Shown: positions 16,682 through 26,475, counted from the stretch's first letter. The stretch: DNA of 60,833 nucleotides from an uncultured Fusobacterium sp. (GCF_905200055.1 NZ_CAJKIS010000009.1:1-60833); one strand, 5' to 3'. Notes: generated by a model not told the origin, from the sequence alone. A program made the numbers and translations.

Positions 16682-18847
16682 CTATTTCTCCTTTTTAGTC
16701 AATGCTACTCTTTCTCTCTCTTTATCTATATCTTTTATTCTTACTTTTATAATTTGTCCAACTGATAAAACTTTACTTGGATCATCTACAAATTTATTAG
16801 AGATCTCTGAAATGTGTAGTAGAGCATCATTTTTTAATCCAATATCTATAAAAGCTCCAAATTTAACTACATTTCTTACTGTTCCCTCAATCTCCATTCC
16901 AATTTGAAGATTTTCCATTTTTAATATATCTGATTTTAAAAGAGGTTTTTCAAAACTATCTCTTGGGTCTCTTCTATCTCTAATTAAAGCTTGATAGATA
17001 TCCTTAACTGTTTCCTCTCCATAGCCATTTTCTTTAGCAAATTTTTCAGCTTTAAAGTTCTTTAATTGCTCTCTAGCTCCTGTTAAATCTTCTCCATATT
17101 TTTCAACACTAAATCCAACAGTTTCTAAGATTTCTTTAGCTATATGATATGATTCAGGGTGGATTATTGTATTATCTAAAACATTTTCTCCCTCTGGAAT
17201 TACTAAGAATCCAGCCATTTGTTCATATGCTTTAGCCCCAATTCCTTTTACCTTCATCAATTCTTTTCTATTTTTAAAGTTTCCATTTTCTTTTCTGTAT
17301 TCTACTATATTTTTAGCTATGTTCTTTTTAATTCCTGAAATATGTGAAAGTAATGCCCATGATGCTGTATTTAAGTTAGCTCCTACACTATTTACAACAT
17401 AGTTAATTACAGAGTCTAATGATTCATCTAAACGTCCTTGATTTACATCATGCTGATACATTCCAACACCAATAGATTTAGGATCAATTTTTACTAATTC
17501 AGCCAATGGATCTTGTACTCTTCTTCCAATAGAGATAGCTCCTCTAACTGTTACATCTAGCTCTGGAAACTCCTCTGCTGCTATCTTTGATGCTGAATAG
17601 ATTGATGCTCCTGCTTCATTTGCTATCAGATATTTCACATCTAATTTATTCTTTTTAATTACATCTGCAACAAAACTTTCTGTCTCCCTTGAGGCAGTTC
17701 CATTTCCCATTACTATTATATCAATTTTATACTTATTTACATAATCAATTATTTTCTTCTCTGCTTCAGCTAATTGTTTTGGTGAGTGCATCTCTCCAAC
17801 TAGGAAAAACACATCATTTTCTCTATAGAATCCATTTTTATCAATTACTGCTACCTTGCAACCAGTTCTGTACCCTGGGTCAAGTGCTAATATACTTTTT
17901 TCTTTTAGTGGTGCTTGTAATAAAAGATTCTTCAAATTATCTTTAAATACTGCAATAGCTTCTAACTCAGCTTTATCAGTTAAAATATTTCTAACCTCTC
18001 TCTCAATAGATGGTAAAATCAATCTATCTAAAGAGTCTACAACTATTTTCAAATAAATATCCTTCAAGTTTTTATTTAAAAAATCTTTTAATATAAGATT
18101 TTCAACTCTAGCTCTAGTTTTTTCATCTAAAGTGATATTAACAGATAATATATCTTCCTTTTCTCCTCTATTTACTGCTAAAATTCTATGAGGTGGCATC
18201 TTTGTAACTGGTTCACTATAATCATAATAGTCTCCATAAACTTTTTTAACATCTAATTCCTTAGCTTTTTTACTCTCTTTAGTTACAAGAATACCATATT
18301 TAAGCATAATTTCTCTTATTTGCTCTCTATAAGCAGGAGTTTCAGAGATATTTTGAGCTATAATCAGCATAGCTCCATCAAGGGCTTCATCAACTGTTTT
18401 TATATCATCACTTAAAAATCCTTGTGCTTTTTCTATTAACTCTTCCACTGATTTTGCTTTTAACATAATATCAGCAAGAGGCTCAAGTCCTCTTTCTTTT
18501 GCAATATCAGCCTTTGTTTTTCTTTTTTTTCTATAAGGGAAATAGATATCCTCTACCTCTTGAAGTTTCTCTGCATCTTCAATGCTCTTTTTAAGCTCCT
18601 CTGTAAGTTTCCCTTGTTCCTCTATTAATCTGATTACTTCTTCTTTTCTCTTTTCAAGATTTCTAAGATATGTTACAGATTCTAATATTTTCCCAATTTC
18701 TATTTCATCAAGATTTCCTGTTACCTCTTTTCTATATCTTGAAACAAATGGTACAGTTGCACCTTCATCTAAAAGTTGCATTGTATTTGTAACTTGATTA
18801 ACTTTTAACTTTAATTCTTTTGCTACTGTCTCAAATATCTTTTCCAT
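16682..18847 (-). CDS. tex: Tex-family S1 RNA-binding protein
   Basis: Tex/YhgF-type nucleic-acid-binding protein linked to transcription in other bacteria. At 721 aa it has the full layout: N-terminal helical region, a YqgF/RuvC-like fold starting at LALDPGYRTGCKVAVID, helix-hairpin-helix motifs around LMKVKGIGAKAYEQM, and a C-terminal S1 domain starting near IGMEIEGTVRNVVKFGAFID. The start follows AAAGGTGAGTT. It heads the run towards glyS and has a good promoter directly upstream. Confidence 0.95.
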   Translation of the reverse strand: MEKIFETVAKELKLKVNQVTNTMQLLDEGATVPFVSRYRKEVTGNLDEIEIGKILESVTYLRNLEKRKEEVIRLIEEQGKLTEELKKSIEDAEKLQEVEDIYFPYRKKRKTKADIAKERGLEPLADIMLKAKSVEELIEKAQGFLSDDIKTVDEALDGAMLIIAQNISETPAYREQIREIMLKYGILVTKESKKAKELDVKKVYGDYYDYSEPVTKMPPHRILAVNRGEKEDILSVNITLDEKTRARVENLILKDFLNKNLKDIYLKIVVDSLDRLILPSIEREVRNILTDKAELEAIAVFKDNLKNLLLQAPLKEKSILALDPGYRTGCKVAVIDKNGFYRENDVFFLVGEMHSPKQLAEAEKKIIDYVNKYKIDIIVMGNGTASRETESFVADVIKKNKLDVKYLIANEAGASIYSASKIAAEEFPELDVTVRGAISIGRRVQDPLAELVKIDPKSIGVGMYQHDVNQGRLDESLDSVINYVVNSVGANLNTASWALLSHISGIKKNIAKNIVEYRKENGNFKNRKELMKVKGIGAKAYEQMAGFLVIPEGENVLDNTIIHPESYHIAKEILETVGFSVEKYGEDLTGAREQLKNFKAEKFAKENGYGEETVKDIYQALIRDRRDPRDSFEKPLLKSDILKMENLQIGMEIEGTVRNVVKFGAFIDIGLKNDALLHISEISNKFVDDPSKVLSVGQIIKVRIKDIDKERERVALTKKEK

Positions 18848-18901
18848 AACTCACCTTTCTAAACTTCTCAATTTTAAAATTAAATTTTTATAGTATATCA
18901 A

Positions 18902-18930
18902 ATTATATCAAATCTTTTAATAGTTGTCTA
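18902..18930 (-). promoter_or_regulatory. Predicted tex promoter
   Basis: TAGACA (18930-18925) and TATAAT (18907-18902) on the minus strand are 17 bases apart. A TG one base before the -10 gives an extended -10 box. Confidence 0.7.
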
Positions 18931-18942
18931 ATTAAAGTATTA

Positions 18943-18977
18943 GAAAAAGAGGCTCTACACTATCGTATAAAGCCTCT
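18943..18977 (-). terminator. ylxM-ffh-rpsP operon terminator
   Basis: AGAGGCT (minus strand, 18977-18971) pairs with AGCCTCT (18954-18948), with further pairing inside the loop, followed by TTTTTC. It lies just after rpsP. Confidence 0.85.
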
Positions 18978-18994
18978 CTTAAAAACTTTTTTAA

Positions 18995-19258
18995 TTATTT
19001 TCTTTTTGATTCTTCAAATTTTGCCCATACTCCAGCTTTAACTAGGATTGATTTAACTGTTCTTGTAGGTTGAGCTCCATTTGCTAAGAAGTTTAAGATT
19101 TCTTCTTCTTTTAAAACAACTTTAGAATCTTCTAGTGGGAAGTAGTTTCCTAAGTAAGCAACTGCTTGTCCATCTCTTTTTGTTAAAGCTTCCATAGCAA
19201 CGATTCTATAAGAAGGTCTTTTTTTGTCTCCAAGTCTTGTAAGTCTTAATTTTAACAT
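18995..19258 (-). CDS. rpsP: 30S ribosomal protein S16
   Basis: Small-subunit protein needed for assembly of the 16S 5' domain. The 87-aa sequence starts MLKLRLTRLGDKKRPSYRIV, the S16 signature. It is last in ylxM-ffh-rpsP, a gene order seen in many bacteria, and is followed by a strong terminator. Confidence 0.97.
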   Translation of the reverse strand: MLKLRLTRLGDKKRPSYRIVAMEALTKRDGQAVAYLGNYFPLEDSKVVLKEEEILNFLANGAQPTRTVKSILVKAGVWAKFEESKRK

Positions 19259-19304
19259 TTTTTCACGTCTCCTTTTATTATTACTTAAATTTTTTATTTA
19301 TTTT

Positions 19305-20654
19305 TTAAAAAGGGAATCTTCCTCCCTTTCCACCTTTCATACCAGGAAAGCCAGGGAATGACGGCATCTTTCCACCACTGAACATCTTCATCATCTCTTT
19401 CATCTGTTCAAATTGTTTCAATAGCCTATTTACATCTGATACATCAGTACCACTACCCATTGCTATTCTCTTCTTTCTACTTGCTTTTAATATCTCTGGT
19501 TTCTTTCTCTCTTCAAAAGTCATAGATTGTATTATTGCTTCTACTTTCTTCATCTCTTTTTCAGCAGGAGCTAAGTCACCAATTTGCCCCATACCAGGTA
19601 TTAATTTTAAAATGCTTCCTAATGAACCTAATTTTTTAATATTTTGAAGTTGTTTTAAGAAGTCATTTAAGTCAAATTTTTGTGTTCTTATCTTTTCTTC
19701 TAAAGATTTTGCATCTTCTTCATCTATTGCACTTTGAGCCTTTTCAACAAGTGAAACTACATCTCCCATTCCTAAAATTCTTGAAACAAGTCTTTCTGGA
19801 TGGAAAAGTTCAATATCATCTATTCTTTCTCCTACTCCAACAAATTTAATAGGTTTACCAACAACAGATTTTATTGAAAGTGCAGCTCCCCCTCTTGTAT
19901 CTCCATCTAGTTTTGTTAAAACTATTCCATCTATGCTTAAAACATTATTAAATGATTCTGCCAAGTTAACAGCATCTTGCCCTATCATAGCATCTACAAC
20001 TAATAATATCTCTTGAGGTCTAACAGCTTTTTTAATGTTTCTAAGCTCATCCATTAACTTCTCATCTATGTGAAGTCTTCCTGCAGTATCTATTATCATA
20101 TATGTAGATTTTAACTCTTTAGCTTTTTCAAGCCCTCTTTCACAAATTGCCACAGCATCTTTTGTTTCTTCCTCAGCATACACAGGAACATTAATTTGTT
20201 CTCCTAAAACTTGTAATTGTTTTATTGCTGCTGGTCTATATATATCTGCTCCTACCATTAAAACAGATTCTCCCTGTTTCTTTAAGTAATTAGCTAATTT
20301 TGCTGCAAAAGTTGTTTTCCCTGCCCCTTGAAGCCCTGAAAGCATTAGAACAGTTGGATTTTTTACCCCTTTAGTCAGTCTTGAATTTGTTCCTCCTAAA
20401 AGTTCTACCAATTCATCATTAACTATCTTTATAAATTGTTGTCCAGGATTTATTCCTTTTAAAACATCTGTTCCAACAGATTTTTCAAGTATCTTATTTG
20501 TAAAATCTTTTACAACTTTATAGTTTACGTCAGCTTCAAGTAGAGACATTCTTACTTCTCTCAATGCTTCTTTTATATTGCTTTCACTTAGTTTTCCATG
20601 TCCTCTTACTTTTTTAAAAATCTCTTGAAATCTAGAACCTAAATTATCTAACAT
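19305..20654 (-). CDS. ffh: Signal recognition particle protein Ffh
   Basis: GTPase that binds 4.5S RNA and signal sequences and delivers nascent membrane proteins to FtsY. The NG domain has Walker A LQGAGKTTFAAKLA, DTAGRL and TKLDGDTRGGAALS. The methionine-rich M domain begins around residue 325 and ends in a glycine/methionine tail. A GTG lies six bases further upstream, but the ATG at 20654 sits better after AGAGGTGG, giving 449 aa. It starts directly after ylxM. Confidence 0.97.
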   Translation of the reverse strand: MLDNLGSRFQEIFKKVRGHGKLSESNIKEALREVRMSLLEADVNYKVVKDFTNKILEKSVGTDVLKGINPGQQFIKIVNDELVELLGGTNSRLTKGVKNPTVLMLSGLQGAGKTTFAAKLANYLKKQGESVLMVGADIYRPAAIKQLQVLGEQINVPVYAEEETKDAVAICERGLEKAKELKSTYMIIDTAGRLHIDEKLMDELRNIKKAVRPQEILLVVDAMIGQDAVNLAESFNNVLSIDGIVLTKLDGDTRGGAALSIKSVVGKPIKFVGVGERIDDIELFHPERLVSRILGMGDVVSLVEKAQSAIDEEDAKSLEEKIRTQKFDLNDFLKQLQNIKKLGSLGSILKLIPGMGQIGDLAPAEKEMKKVEAIIQSMTFEERKKPEILKASRKKRIAMGSGTDVSDVNRLLKQFEQMKEMMKMFSGGKMPSFPGFPGMKGGKGGRFPF

Positions 20655-20662
20655 ATCCACCT

Positions 20663-20977
20663 CTAACTAAAATAGCTATCCAATATATCATCTAGTTTTT
20701 CTACTTTAAAGTTATCTCTCAAATCTTTCAATTTTCCATATAACTCTCTATCTTTTTCGTAGAAACCTAGTTTTTCCTCATACTCTTTTAATAATTTTAT
20801 TCCCCTTTTAATATTATCATATACAGCTTGTCTACTCACATTATTGTTTTTTGCTATCTCAGAAAGAGAAAGATCCTCTTCAAAGTGATTCACTAAATAC
20901 TCTCTCTGCTTGTCACTTAACAAGTTCTTATAATAATCTAAAAGTGTTGAAACTTCTAAAAATTCACTTAATTCCAT
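20663..20977 (-). CDS. ylxM: YlxM-family helix-turn-helix protein
   Basis: Small DNA-binding-like protein (UPF0122) that accompanies ffh in many low-GC bacteria and may modulate the SRP pathway. The 104-aa sequence contains a sigma-70 region 4-like HTH: LSDKQREYLVNHFEEDLSLS followed by EIAKNNNVSRQAVYDNIKRG. It is first in the operon behind a full-consensus promoter. Confidence 0.9.
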   Translation of the reverse strand: MELSEFLEVSTLLDYYKNLLSDKQREYLVNHFEEDLSLSEIAKNNNVSRQAVYDNIKRGIKLLKEYEEKLGFYEKDRELYGKLKDLRDNFKVEKLDDILDSYFS

Positions 20978-20991
20978 TATATCTCCTAAGT

Positions 20992-21020
20992 ATTATATAA
21001 GATTTTATAAACTATGTCAA
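20992..21020 (-). promoter_or_regulatory. Full-consensus promoter of ylxM-ffh-rpsP
   Basis: TTGACA (21020-21015) and TATAAT (20997-20992) lie exactly 17 bases apart on the minus strand, 15 bases upstream of the ylxM ATG. The leader must be very short, with the ribosome site TAGGAGA immediately downstream. Confidence 0.88.
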
Positions 21021-21082
21021 GGTTTTTTTCTTTACATATATATTAATTTATTTACTATTTTAACTTTTATTTTTAATATTGT

Positions 21083-21121
21083 CAAAATAAAAATAGAGGT
21101 GAACTAAATGTTCCCTCTATT
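21083..21121 (-). terminator. Terminator after nfeD
   Basis: AATAGAGG (21121-21114) pairs with CCTCTATT (21099-21092), followed by TTTATTTT on the minus strand. It closes the long operon that ends with nfeD. Confidence 0.85.
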
Positions 21122-21122
21122 C

Positions 21123-21530
21123 TTAATTTTCTTTTTCTAATACAAGCTTTATTCCTTCAATTTTTAATATTTTAGCTTTATCTCCAACATTTAAAAGTGT
21201 TTCAGATTTTCCTAACCAATGCTTTCCATCAAGATAGATAATATAATTTCCTCTTTCATCAATCTCTTTAATTTCAACAACAGTTCCTGTTATTCTATCT
21301 ACTTTATCATTTTTTTGAGAACGGATCTTTTTACAATACTTCCTTGTAATTAATAGTAAAAGTACTGAAACTACTACAAAAAAATATCCTTGATAAAGAA
21401 CTTTCTCAACTATCATTGAAAAAAATATTGTAATAACTGCTGAAATAGCAAACCAAATGGAAATAAGCCCCGGAACTATAAACTCTATCACTGCAAAAAT
21501 AATTGCACCTACTAACCATACTATTTCCAT
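21123..21530 (-). CDS. nfeD: NfeD-family membrane protein
   Basis: Short NfeD protein of 135 aa. Three hydrophobic stretches fill the first 75 residues (WLVGAIIFAVIEFIVPG and beyond). The C-terminal 60 residues form an OB-like domain: ITGTVVEIKEIDERGNYIIY to LKIEGIKLVLEK. NfeD proteins normally partner stomatin-like proteins in membrane quality control, but no stomatin gene is adjacent. The ATG at 21530 follows AAAGGTG at proper spacing; a GTG nine bases earlier lies inside that site. Confidence 0.85.
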   Translation of the reverse strand: MEIVWLVGAIIFAVIEFIVPGLISIWFAISAVITIFFSMIVEKVLYQGYFFVVVSVLLLLITRKYCKKIRSQKNDKVDRITGTVVEIKEIDERGNYIIYLDGKHWLGKSETLLNVGDKAKILKIEGIKLVLEKEN

Positions 21531-21542
21531 AATTATCACCTT

Positions 21543-21947
21543 TTACTCTTCTACTTTCTTTTCATCTTTCACTTCATTTTCACTTTTCTCTGTTATTAAA
21601 GCTTTTTCTATCTTTCTCAATCTTTTATCAACTTCATTGATCCTATACTCTAATGAATTCATTATCCAAAATTGAAAATGATTAGCTCTCTGTGCCTCAT
21701 AAAACATCCAAATTAGTTTAAAGATACCTAATAAAACTGCTACTTCCAATGTCAAAAATAGTGATATTTTTTGCAATACTATTCCCAATATGAGTAATGC
21801 TACTATCAATACAATAAAAATAAAGTTGATAATCATATGTTCTGAATTGTGTGTTCCACCTATCTGCCCAACAATATTTCTAATACGTTCCTTTTCTTTC
21901 TGAAACTCATTTAATTCCTCTAGTAGTTGCTCATCTTTTCTTGGCAT
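21543..21947 (-). CDS. Small two-helix membrane protein, unknown function
   Basis: I do not recognise a family. The 134-aa protein starts with a charged helical region (residues 1-35, Glu/Lys-rich), has two transmembrane helices (about 40-60 and 66-86), then a long charged coiled-coil tail ending in Lys/Glu repeats. Both ends are probably cytosolic. It lies between nadE and nfeD with tight spacing. The ATG after AAGGAGTGG is preferred over a GTG three codons upstream. Confidence 0.75.
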   Translation of the reverse strand: MPRKDEQLLEELNEFQKEKERIRNIVGQIGGTHNSEHMIINFIFIVLIVALLILGIVLQKISLFLTLEVAVLLGIFKLIWMFYEAQRANHFQFWIMNSLEYRINEVDKRLRKIEKALITEKSENEVKDEKKVEE

Positions 21948-21974
21948 TGAAACCACTCCTTCTGTTTATAAGTA

Positions 21975-22796
21975 TTATACTCCCCAATCTCTTGGATATC
22001 TAAAATCTATTCCCGAAGTTCTTTTTGATATTTTAGCTATAACAGGAAGCTTTCTCTTATATTGAGAAAATTTTATTTTTCTTTGAATTTTCTCTACAAT
22101 CTCTTTTGAAAATCCTTCTTCAACTACCTCTTCCGCTGTCATTCTCTCATCAATTAATCTGTATAATATTTCATCTGCCATTTTATATGAAAATCCTAAT
22201 TCTTGCTCATCTGTTTGTCCTTCCCAAAGATCAGCACTAGGCTTTTTATCAATTAACTCATGTGGAACCCCTATATGTCTTGAAAGATTCCATACATGTG
22301 CTTTATATAGATCCCCTATTGGATTTACTGCTGACGCTGAATCGCCAAATTGTGTACTATATCCTAATAAGATCTCTGTTTTATTTGAAGTTCCTAAAAC
22401 TAGAGCATTTTCCTTAGCAGCATTGTCAAAAAGAATGTTCATTCTTTGTCTTGCCATCATATTTCCTCTTCTCAAGCTGCTCATATCTGGATTCATTTGG
22501 AAATAAGGCTCTATCATAGGAGTTATCTCAACTTGAATACTTCTTATTCCTGATGCTTCAACTACTAATTTAGCATGTTCTACACTCTCTTTACTTGAAC
22601 TTTTATAAGGCATCATCACACCTAATACATTTTCTGGTCCAAAAGCTTTAGCTGCTAAAAATGCTACTAGAGCTGAATCAATTCCTCCAGACAAACCTAA
22701 AACAACCTTTTTAAATCCTGTCTTTTCAACTTCATCTTTCAAAAAAGCTACTAAAGTTTCTTCTAAACTATTCAAATCAATGTTTAACTTTTCCAT
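21975..22796 (-). CDS. nadE: NAD synthetase
   Basis: Amidates nicotinic acid adenine dinucleotide to NAD in the cytosol. The ATP-pyrophosphatase loop LGLSGGIDSALVAFL is near residue 37 and LGTSNKTEILLGY follows later. With 273 aa and no N-terminal nitrilase domain it is the short, ammonia-dependent type. The ATG at 22796 follows TTGGAGGAT; the longer frame starts with a TTG inside that site. Confidence 0.95.
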   Translation of the reverse strand: MEKLNIDLNSLEETLVAFLKDEVEKTGFKKVVLGLSGGIDSALVAFLAAKAFGPENVLGVMMPYKSSSKESVEHAKLVVEASGIRSIQVEITPMIEPYFQMNPDMSSLRRGNMMARQRMNILFDNAAKENALVLGTSNKTEILLGYSTQFGDSASAVNPIGDLYKAHVWNLSRHIGVPHELIDKKPSADLWEGQTDEQELGFSYKMADEILYRLIDERMTAEEVVEEGFSKEIVEKIQRKIKFSQYKRKLPVIAKISKRTSGIDFRYPRDWGV

Positions 22797-22811
22797 AATT
22801 ATATCCTCCAA

Positions 22812-23675
22812 TTATCTGTCTAGTCCAAATTTTCCTAATCTACAATTTCTATAATCTCTCAAAACTGTATAAGCTGCTTGTTGTATATTTAGACTTTCAC
22901 CTTTATTAAACATCTTATTTCTAAGAGCAACCTTCTCAAGAATTTCACCTAAAATTTCACTCTTATCTTCTGGTTCAAGTTTATATCTCTCTGCAAAAAC
23001 ATTCCACATGTTATATTTAATCATCTTTCCTATAAGTATACATGCAATATCCTCTATAGGTAAAATTTCATCTCTTATTGCTCCTGTAATTGCTAGATTT
23101 TGTCCTACTTCATCACTTTCAAATTTAGGCCATAGGATTCCCGGAGTATCTAAAAGCTCTAAACCATCTTTTATTCTAATCCATTGTTTTCCCTTAGTAA
23201 ATCCTGGCTTATTTCCTACTCCTGCACTATTTTTTCCTACTATTCTATTGATTAATCTAGATTTACCAACATTTGGTATCCCTGCAACCATAAGACGTAC
23301 ATTTACTTTTCTAAGTCCTTTAGCCATAAGTTTCTCTTTTTTCTCAGTGGAAACCTTATCTATTATGCTATATAAAGCTTTTATATTAAATCCTGTTTCA
23401 GCACTTATCTCCAATACTTCATCTGCAAAATTATTATCTTTAAAATATTTTTTCCAGTATTGAATCTCTGATTTTTCAACAAGATCTGACTTATTTAAAA
23501 CAATTACTCTTTTTTTATTTTTAGCAAAAACTGATATATCAGGATTTTTACTTGATAAAGGTATTCTTGCATCTACAACTTCAAGAACAATATCTATTAG
23601 TTGCATATTTTCCTTTATCAAATCTTTTGTTTTTTTCATATGTCCTGGATACCAGTTTATCTTTGTCATTGACAT
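22812..23675 (-). CDS. rbgA: Ribosome biogenesis GTPase RbgA/YlqF
   Basis: Circularly permuted GTPase that acts late in 50S subunit assembly. The G4 motif NKSDLV (near residue 62) precedes G1 GIPNVGKSRLINRI (near residue 130) and G3 DTPG, the order expected for this family. It begins INWYPGHMKKT, a typical YlqF start. It lies between rsmI and nadE in the same run. Confidence 0.95.
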   Translation of the reverse strand: MSMTKINWYPGHMKKTKDLIKENMQLIDIVLEVVDARIPLSSKNPDISVFAKNKKRVIVLNKSDLVEKSEIQYWKKYFKDNNFADEVLEISAETGFNIKALYSIIDKVSTEKKEKLMAKGLRKVNVRLMVAGIPNVGKSRLINRIVGKNSAGVGNKPGFTKGKQWIRIKDGLELLDTPGILWPKFESDEVGQNLAITGAIRDEILPIEDIACILIGKMIKYNMWNVFAERYKLEPEDKSEILGEILEKVALRNKMFNKGESLNIQQAAYTVLRDYRNCRLGKFGLDR

Positions 23676-23686
23676 AATTTTTCTCC

Positions 23687-24352
23687 TTAGTCTTCCTGTC
23701 CTTTTATTAAAAGAACTATCTCTCCTTTAATAGGATTTTTAGCTAATTTTTCAATTAACTCTGTAGTAGTTCCTCTTAATATCTCTTCATAAATTTTAGT
23801 AATCTCTCTAACTATAACAACTTCTCTTACACCAATAAACTCTTCAATATCTCTTAAAGTTTTCTCTATTCTAAATGGTGATTCATATATAACTATTGTT
23901 CTTTCCTCTTGAGCTAGTGATTTCAAAAGAGTTTGTCTCCCCTTTTTCTTAGGAAGAAAACCTTCAAAACAAAATCTTCTCATGCTGATTCCTGCTGCTG
24001 AAGCTGAAGCTGTTAAAGCACTTGCTCCAGGAATCGGAACAACTTTTATTCCCTCTTTATGGGCAGCATCTACTAACTCATATCCTGGATCTGATATACA
24101 TGGTGTTCCTGCATCTGTTACTAGAGCAATATCTTTTCCTTCTTTTAATAGATTTATTACATTAGCTATCTGATGCATTTTTGTATGTTCATCATATCTA
24201 TATACTGTATTTTCTATTTCAAAGTGATTTAAAAGTTTCTTTGTCACTCTTGTATCTTCAGCAAAAATATAATTTACCTCTTTTAAAATACGAATTCCTC
24301 TCAAAGTCATATCTTCAAGATTTCCTATTGGAGTTGCAACTATATAAAGCAT
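23687..24352 (-). CDS. rsmI: 16S rRNA 2'-O-ribose methyltransferase RsmI
   Basis: SAM-dependent enzyme that methylates the 2'-OH of C1402 in 16S rRNA. The 221-aa protein shows the tetrapyrrole-methylase-like signatures VATPIGNLEDMTLRG at the start, AEDTRVTKKLLNHF, and LVTDAGTPCISDPGYELV. It is shorter than E. coli RsmI, with a reduced C-terminus. It follows ctpA by 21 bases. Confidence 0.94.
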   Translation of the reverse strand: MLYIVATPIGNLEDMTLRGIRILKEVNYIFAEDTRVTKKLLNHFEIENTVYRYDEHTKMHQIANVINLLKEGKDIALVTDAGTPCISDPGYELVDAAHKEGIKVVPIPGASALTASASAAGISMRRFCFEGFLPKKKGRQTLLKSLAQEERTIVIYESPFRIEKTLRDIEEFIGVREVVIVREITKIYEEILRGTTTELIEKLAKNPIKGEIVLLIKGQED

Positions 24353-24373
24353 TTTTTCACCTTTCTCCTCAAT

Positions 24374-25660
24374 TTATTTATTATTACTATTTATAAGTAA
24401 TCCTTTAAGAATTCCAACTGCTGTATCTAATTGAATATCTTTGTGATTTTCAAACTCTTTAGCAGCCTCTTCTCCCTTTATCTCTTTTATTAACTCTTTC
24501 TTATTTTCTTTACTTTCATTTTCATCTATATTTGTTACCATACTATCAAAAAGTAGATATCCTTCTTTTTCTACAACTTTTACATCTGGCTCAATTCCTA
24601 TTCCATGAATACAGATTCCACTTGGAGTATAATATTTAGCAATAGTAAGTTTCATTCCATCTCCATCTGGAAGAGGTATTAATGTTTGAACACTTCCCTT
24701 TCCAAAAGTCTTCTCTCCAACAAGTATTCCTCTTTTATTATCTTTAATTGCACCTGATACAATCTCAGAAGCTGATGCACTTCCACCATTTATAAGTACA
24801 ACTAATGGGAAATCTCCATAATATTTTCCTTCTCTATTTGAAACTTGTTCATTTCCATCTTTAGATTTTACACTTACTACTTTTCCCTCTTTTAAAAACA
24901 TTGAAGCAATTTTTATAGATTGATCTAAGGCTCCTCCTGGATTACTTCTCAAGTCAAAAATTAAACCTTTCATTCCACTCTTTTGAAGTTCTTCTAAAGC
25001 TTTTTTTACATCTGGATATACATTTTCTCCAAATTGTGTAAGTCTTAAATATCCTATATTTTTATCAATCATTCTTTGTTTTACATATTTTAATTCCACT
25101 ATAGCTCTAGTTATCTCTATATCCTTTGTCTCTTTTGCTTTTTCTCTAAGTACAGTAACCTTTACTTTAGTATTTGGTTCCCCTTTTAATTTTTTTACAC
25201 TTTCTTCACTTGTAAGTTTATATACAGATTCACCATCAATAGATATAATTTTATCCTTAGGTTTTACCCCAGCCTTAAATGCTGGACCATCTTCTATAGG
25301 AGATACAACTGTCAATGCTTCATTAGGTCTTTTTTGAACAACCATTCCTACTCCAACGTAAGTCCCTTTAATATCCTCTTTAAAACTTTCTAGTTCAGTT
25401 TTAGTAAAGTAATTTGAGTGAGGATCATCTAAAGATTCAATCATCCCTTTTATTGCCCCTTGCATTAACTCTTTTTTCTCAACTTGTTTTTCCCCTACAT
25501 AATTTTCATTAATTATATCCATAATATCAGATAATTCTTTTAATTCCCTTATATTTGAAAGAAATCCATTCTTATCTTCATTTCCATTTGAAAAACAATT
25601 AGCAAAAATCACAATGGAAAATAGTAGTACAAATACTTTTGTTCTAAATAATTTTCTCAT
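24374..25660 (-). CDS. ctpA: C-terminal processing peptidase (S41)
   Basis: Exported serine protease of the Tsp/CtpA family, 428 aa. It has an N-terminal signal segment, a PDZ domain around residues 95-170 (YVGVGMVVQKRPNEALTV), and an S41 core with the catalytic serine in GGSASASEIVSGAI and lysine in GEKTFGKGSVQTL. It should act in the periplasm on misfolded or precursor proteins. Its start overlaps the tlyA stop by four bases (ATGA). Confidence 0.93.
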   Translation of the reverse strand: MRKLFRTKVFVLLFSIVIFANCFSNGNEDKNGFLSNIRELKELSDIMDIINENYVGEKQVEKKELMQGAIKGMIESLDDPHSNYFTKTELESFKEDIKGTYVGVGMVVQKRPNEALTVVSPIEDGPAFKAGVKPKDKIISIDGESVYKLTSEESVKKLKGEPNTKVKVTVLREKAKETKDIEITRAIVELKYVKQRMIDKNIGYLRLTQFGENVYPDVKKALEELQKSGMKGLIFDLRSNPGGALDQSIKIASMFLKEGKVVSVKSKDGNEQVSNREGKYYGDFPLVVLINGGSASASEIVSGAIKDNKRGILVGEKTFGKGSVQTLIPLPDGDGMKLTIAKYYTPSGICIHGIGIEPDVKVVEKEGYLLFDSMVTNIDENESKENKKELIKEIKGEEAAKEFENHKDIQLDTAVGILKGLLINSNNK

Positions 25661-26466
25661 ACAGCCCCTCCTAAGTTTTTACCACTATTAACTACACTTT
25701 CTATATCAATCTCTCTTTTATTTGCTCTATTCAAACTAAAAAGCGATATATACTCAACATTTCCCTTTGTTCCAGTTATTGGTGAGAAATCTAAATTTTC
25801 TATATAAAATCCAACTTCTTCTCCACTTGCTATCACTTTTTTTATTGCCTCAATATGTTGCTCTGTATCTTTAACAATTCCGCCCTTTGCTATAAATTCT
25901 TTATCTGTTTCAAATTGAGGTTTTATAAGAGCCATTAGTTTAGTGTTTTCATGGCAAAACTTCACTAGATGTTCTATAACTTTAGTAATCGATATAAATG
26001 AAACATCCATAACTATATAATCTACTTTTTTATTATCCAATTCCTTTTCAGTTAAATCTTTTATATGAATATTCTCTAATGATTTCACTCTATTATCATT
26101 TCTTAATTTCCAATCCAATTGATTAGTTCCAACATCAACTGCATAAACAAAGGATGCTCCATTTTGTAATGAACAATCTGTAAAACCACCTGTAGATGCT
26201 CCTACATCAAGGATAATCTTATCTTGAAAATCTAGATCAAATACTTTTAAAGCTTTTTCAAGTTTTAATCCTCCTCTGCTCACATATTTTGACATTTCTC
26301 CTTTTATTCTAATCACAGGTTCTTTATCTATTTTAATAAGAGTTCCACTCTTATCTATTTTCTTTTCATCAACAATTACTAATCCTGCCATTATTGCTCT
26401 TTGTGCCTTTTCTTTATTTTCAAAGAACCCTCTTTTTACCAAGAGAATGTCCAGTCTCTCTCTCAT
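25657..26466 (-). CDS. tlyA: TlyA-family rRNA 2'-O-methyltransferase
   Basis: An N-terminal S4 RNA-binding domain (RLDILLVKRGFFENKEKA) is joined to an FtsJ-like methyltransferase domain with the SAM loop LDVGASTGGFTDCSLQNGA. Homologues methylate cytidines in 16S and 23S rRNA; the older name hemolysin is misleading. The 269-aa length is normal. It follows the HD-HTH gene with GAGGTGGG as ribosome site. Confidence 0.93.
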   Translation of the reverse strand: MRERLDILLVKRGFFENKEKAQRAIMAGLVIVDEKKIDKSGTLIKIDKEPVIRIKGEMSKYVSRGGLKLEKALKVFDLDFQDKIILDVGASTGGFTDCSLQNGASFVYAVDVGTNQLDWKLRNDNRVKSLENIHIKDLTEKELDNKKVDYIVMDVSFISITKVIEHLVKFCHENTKLMALIKPQFETDKEFIAKGGIVKDTEQHIEAIKKVIASGEEVGFYIENLDFSPITGTKGNVEYISLFSLNRANKREIDIESVVNSGKNLGGAV

Positions 26467-26475
26467 TTCCCACCT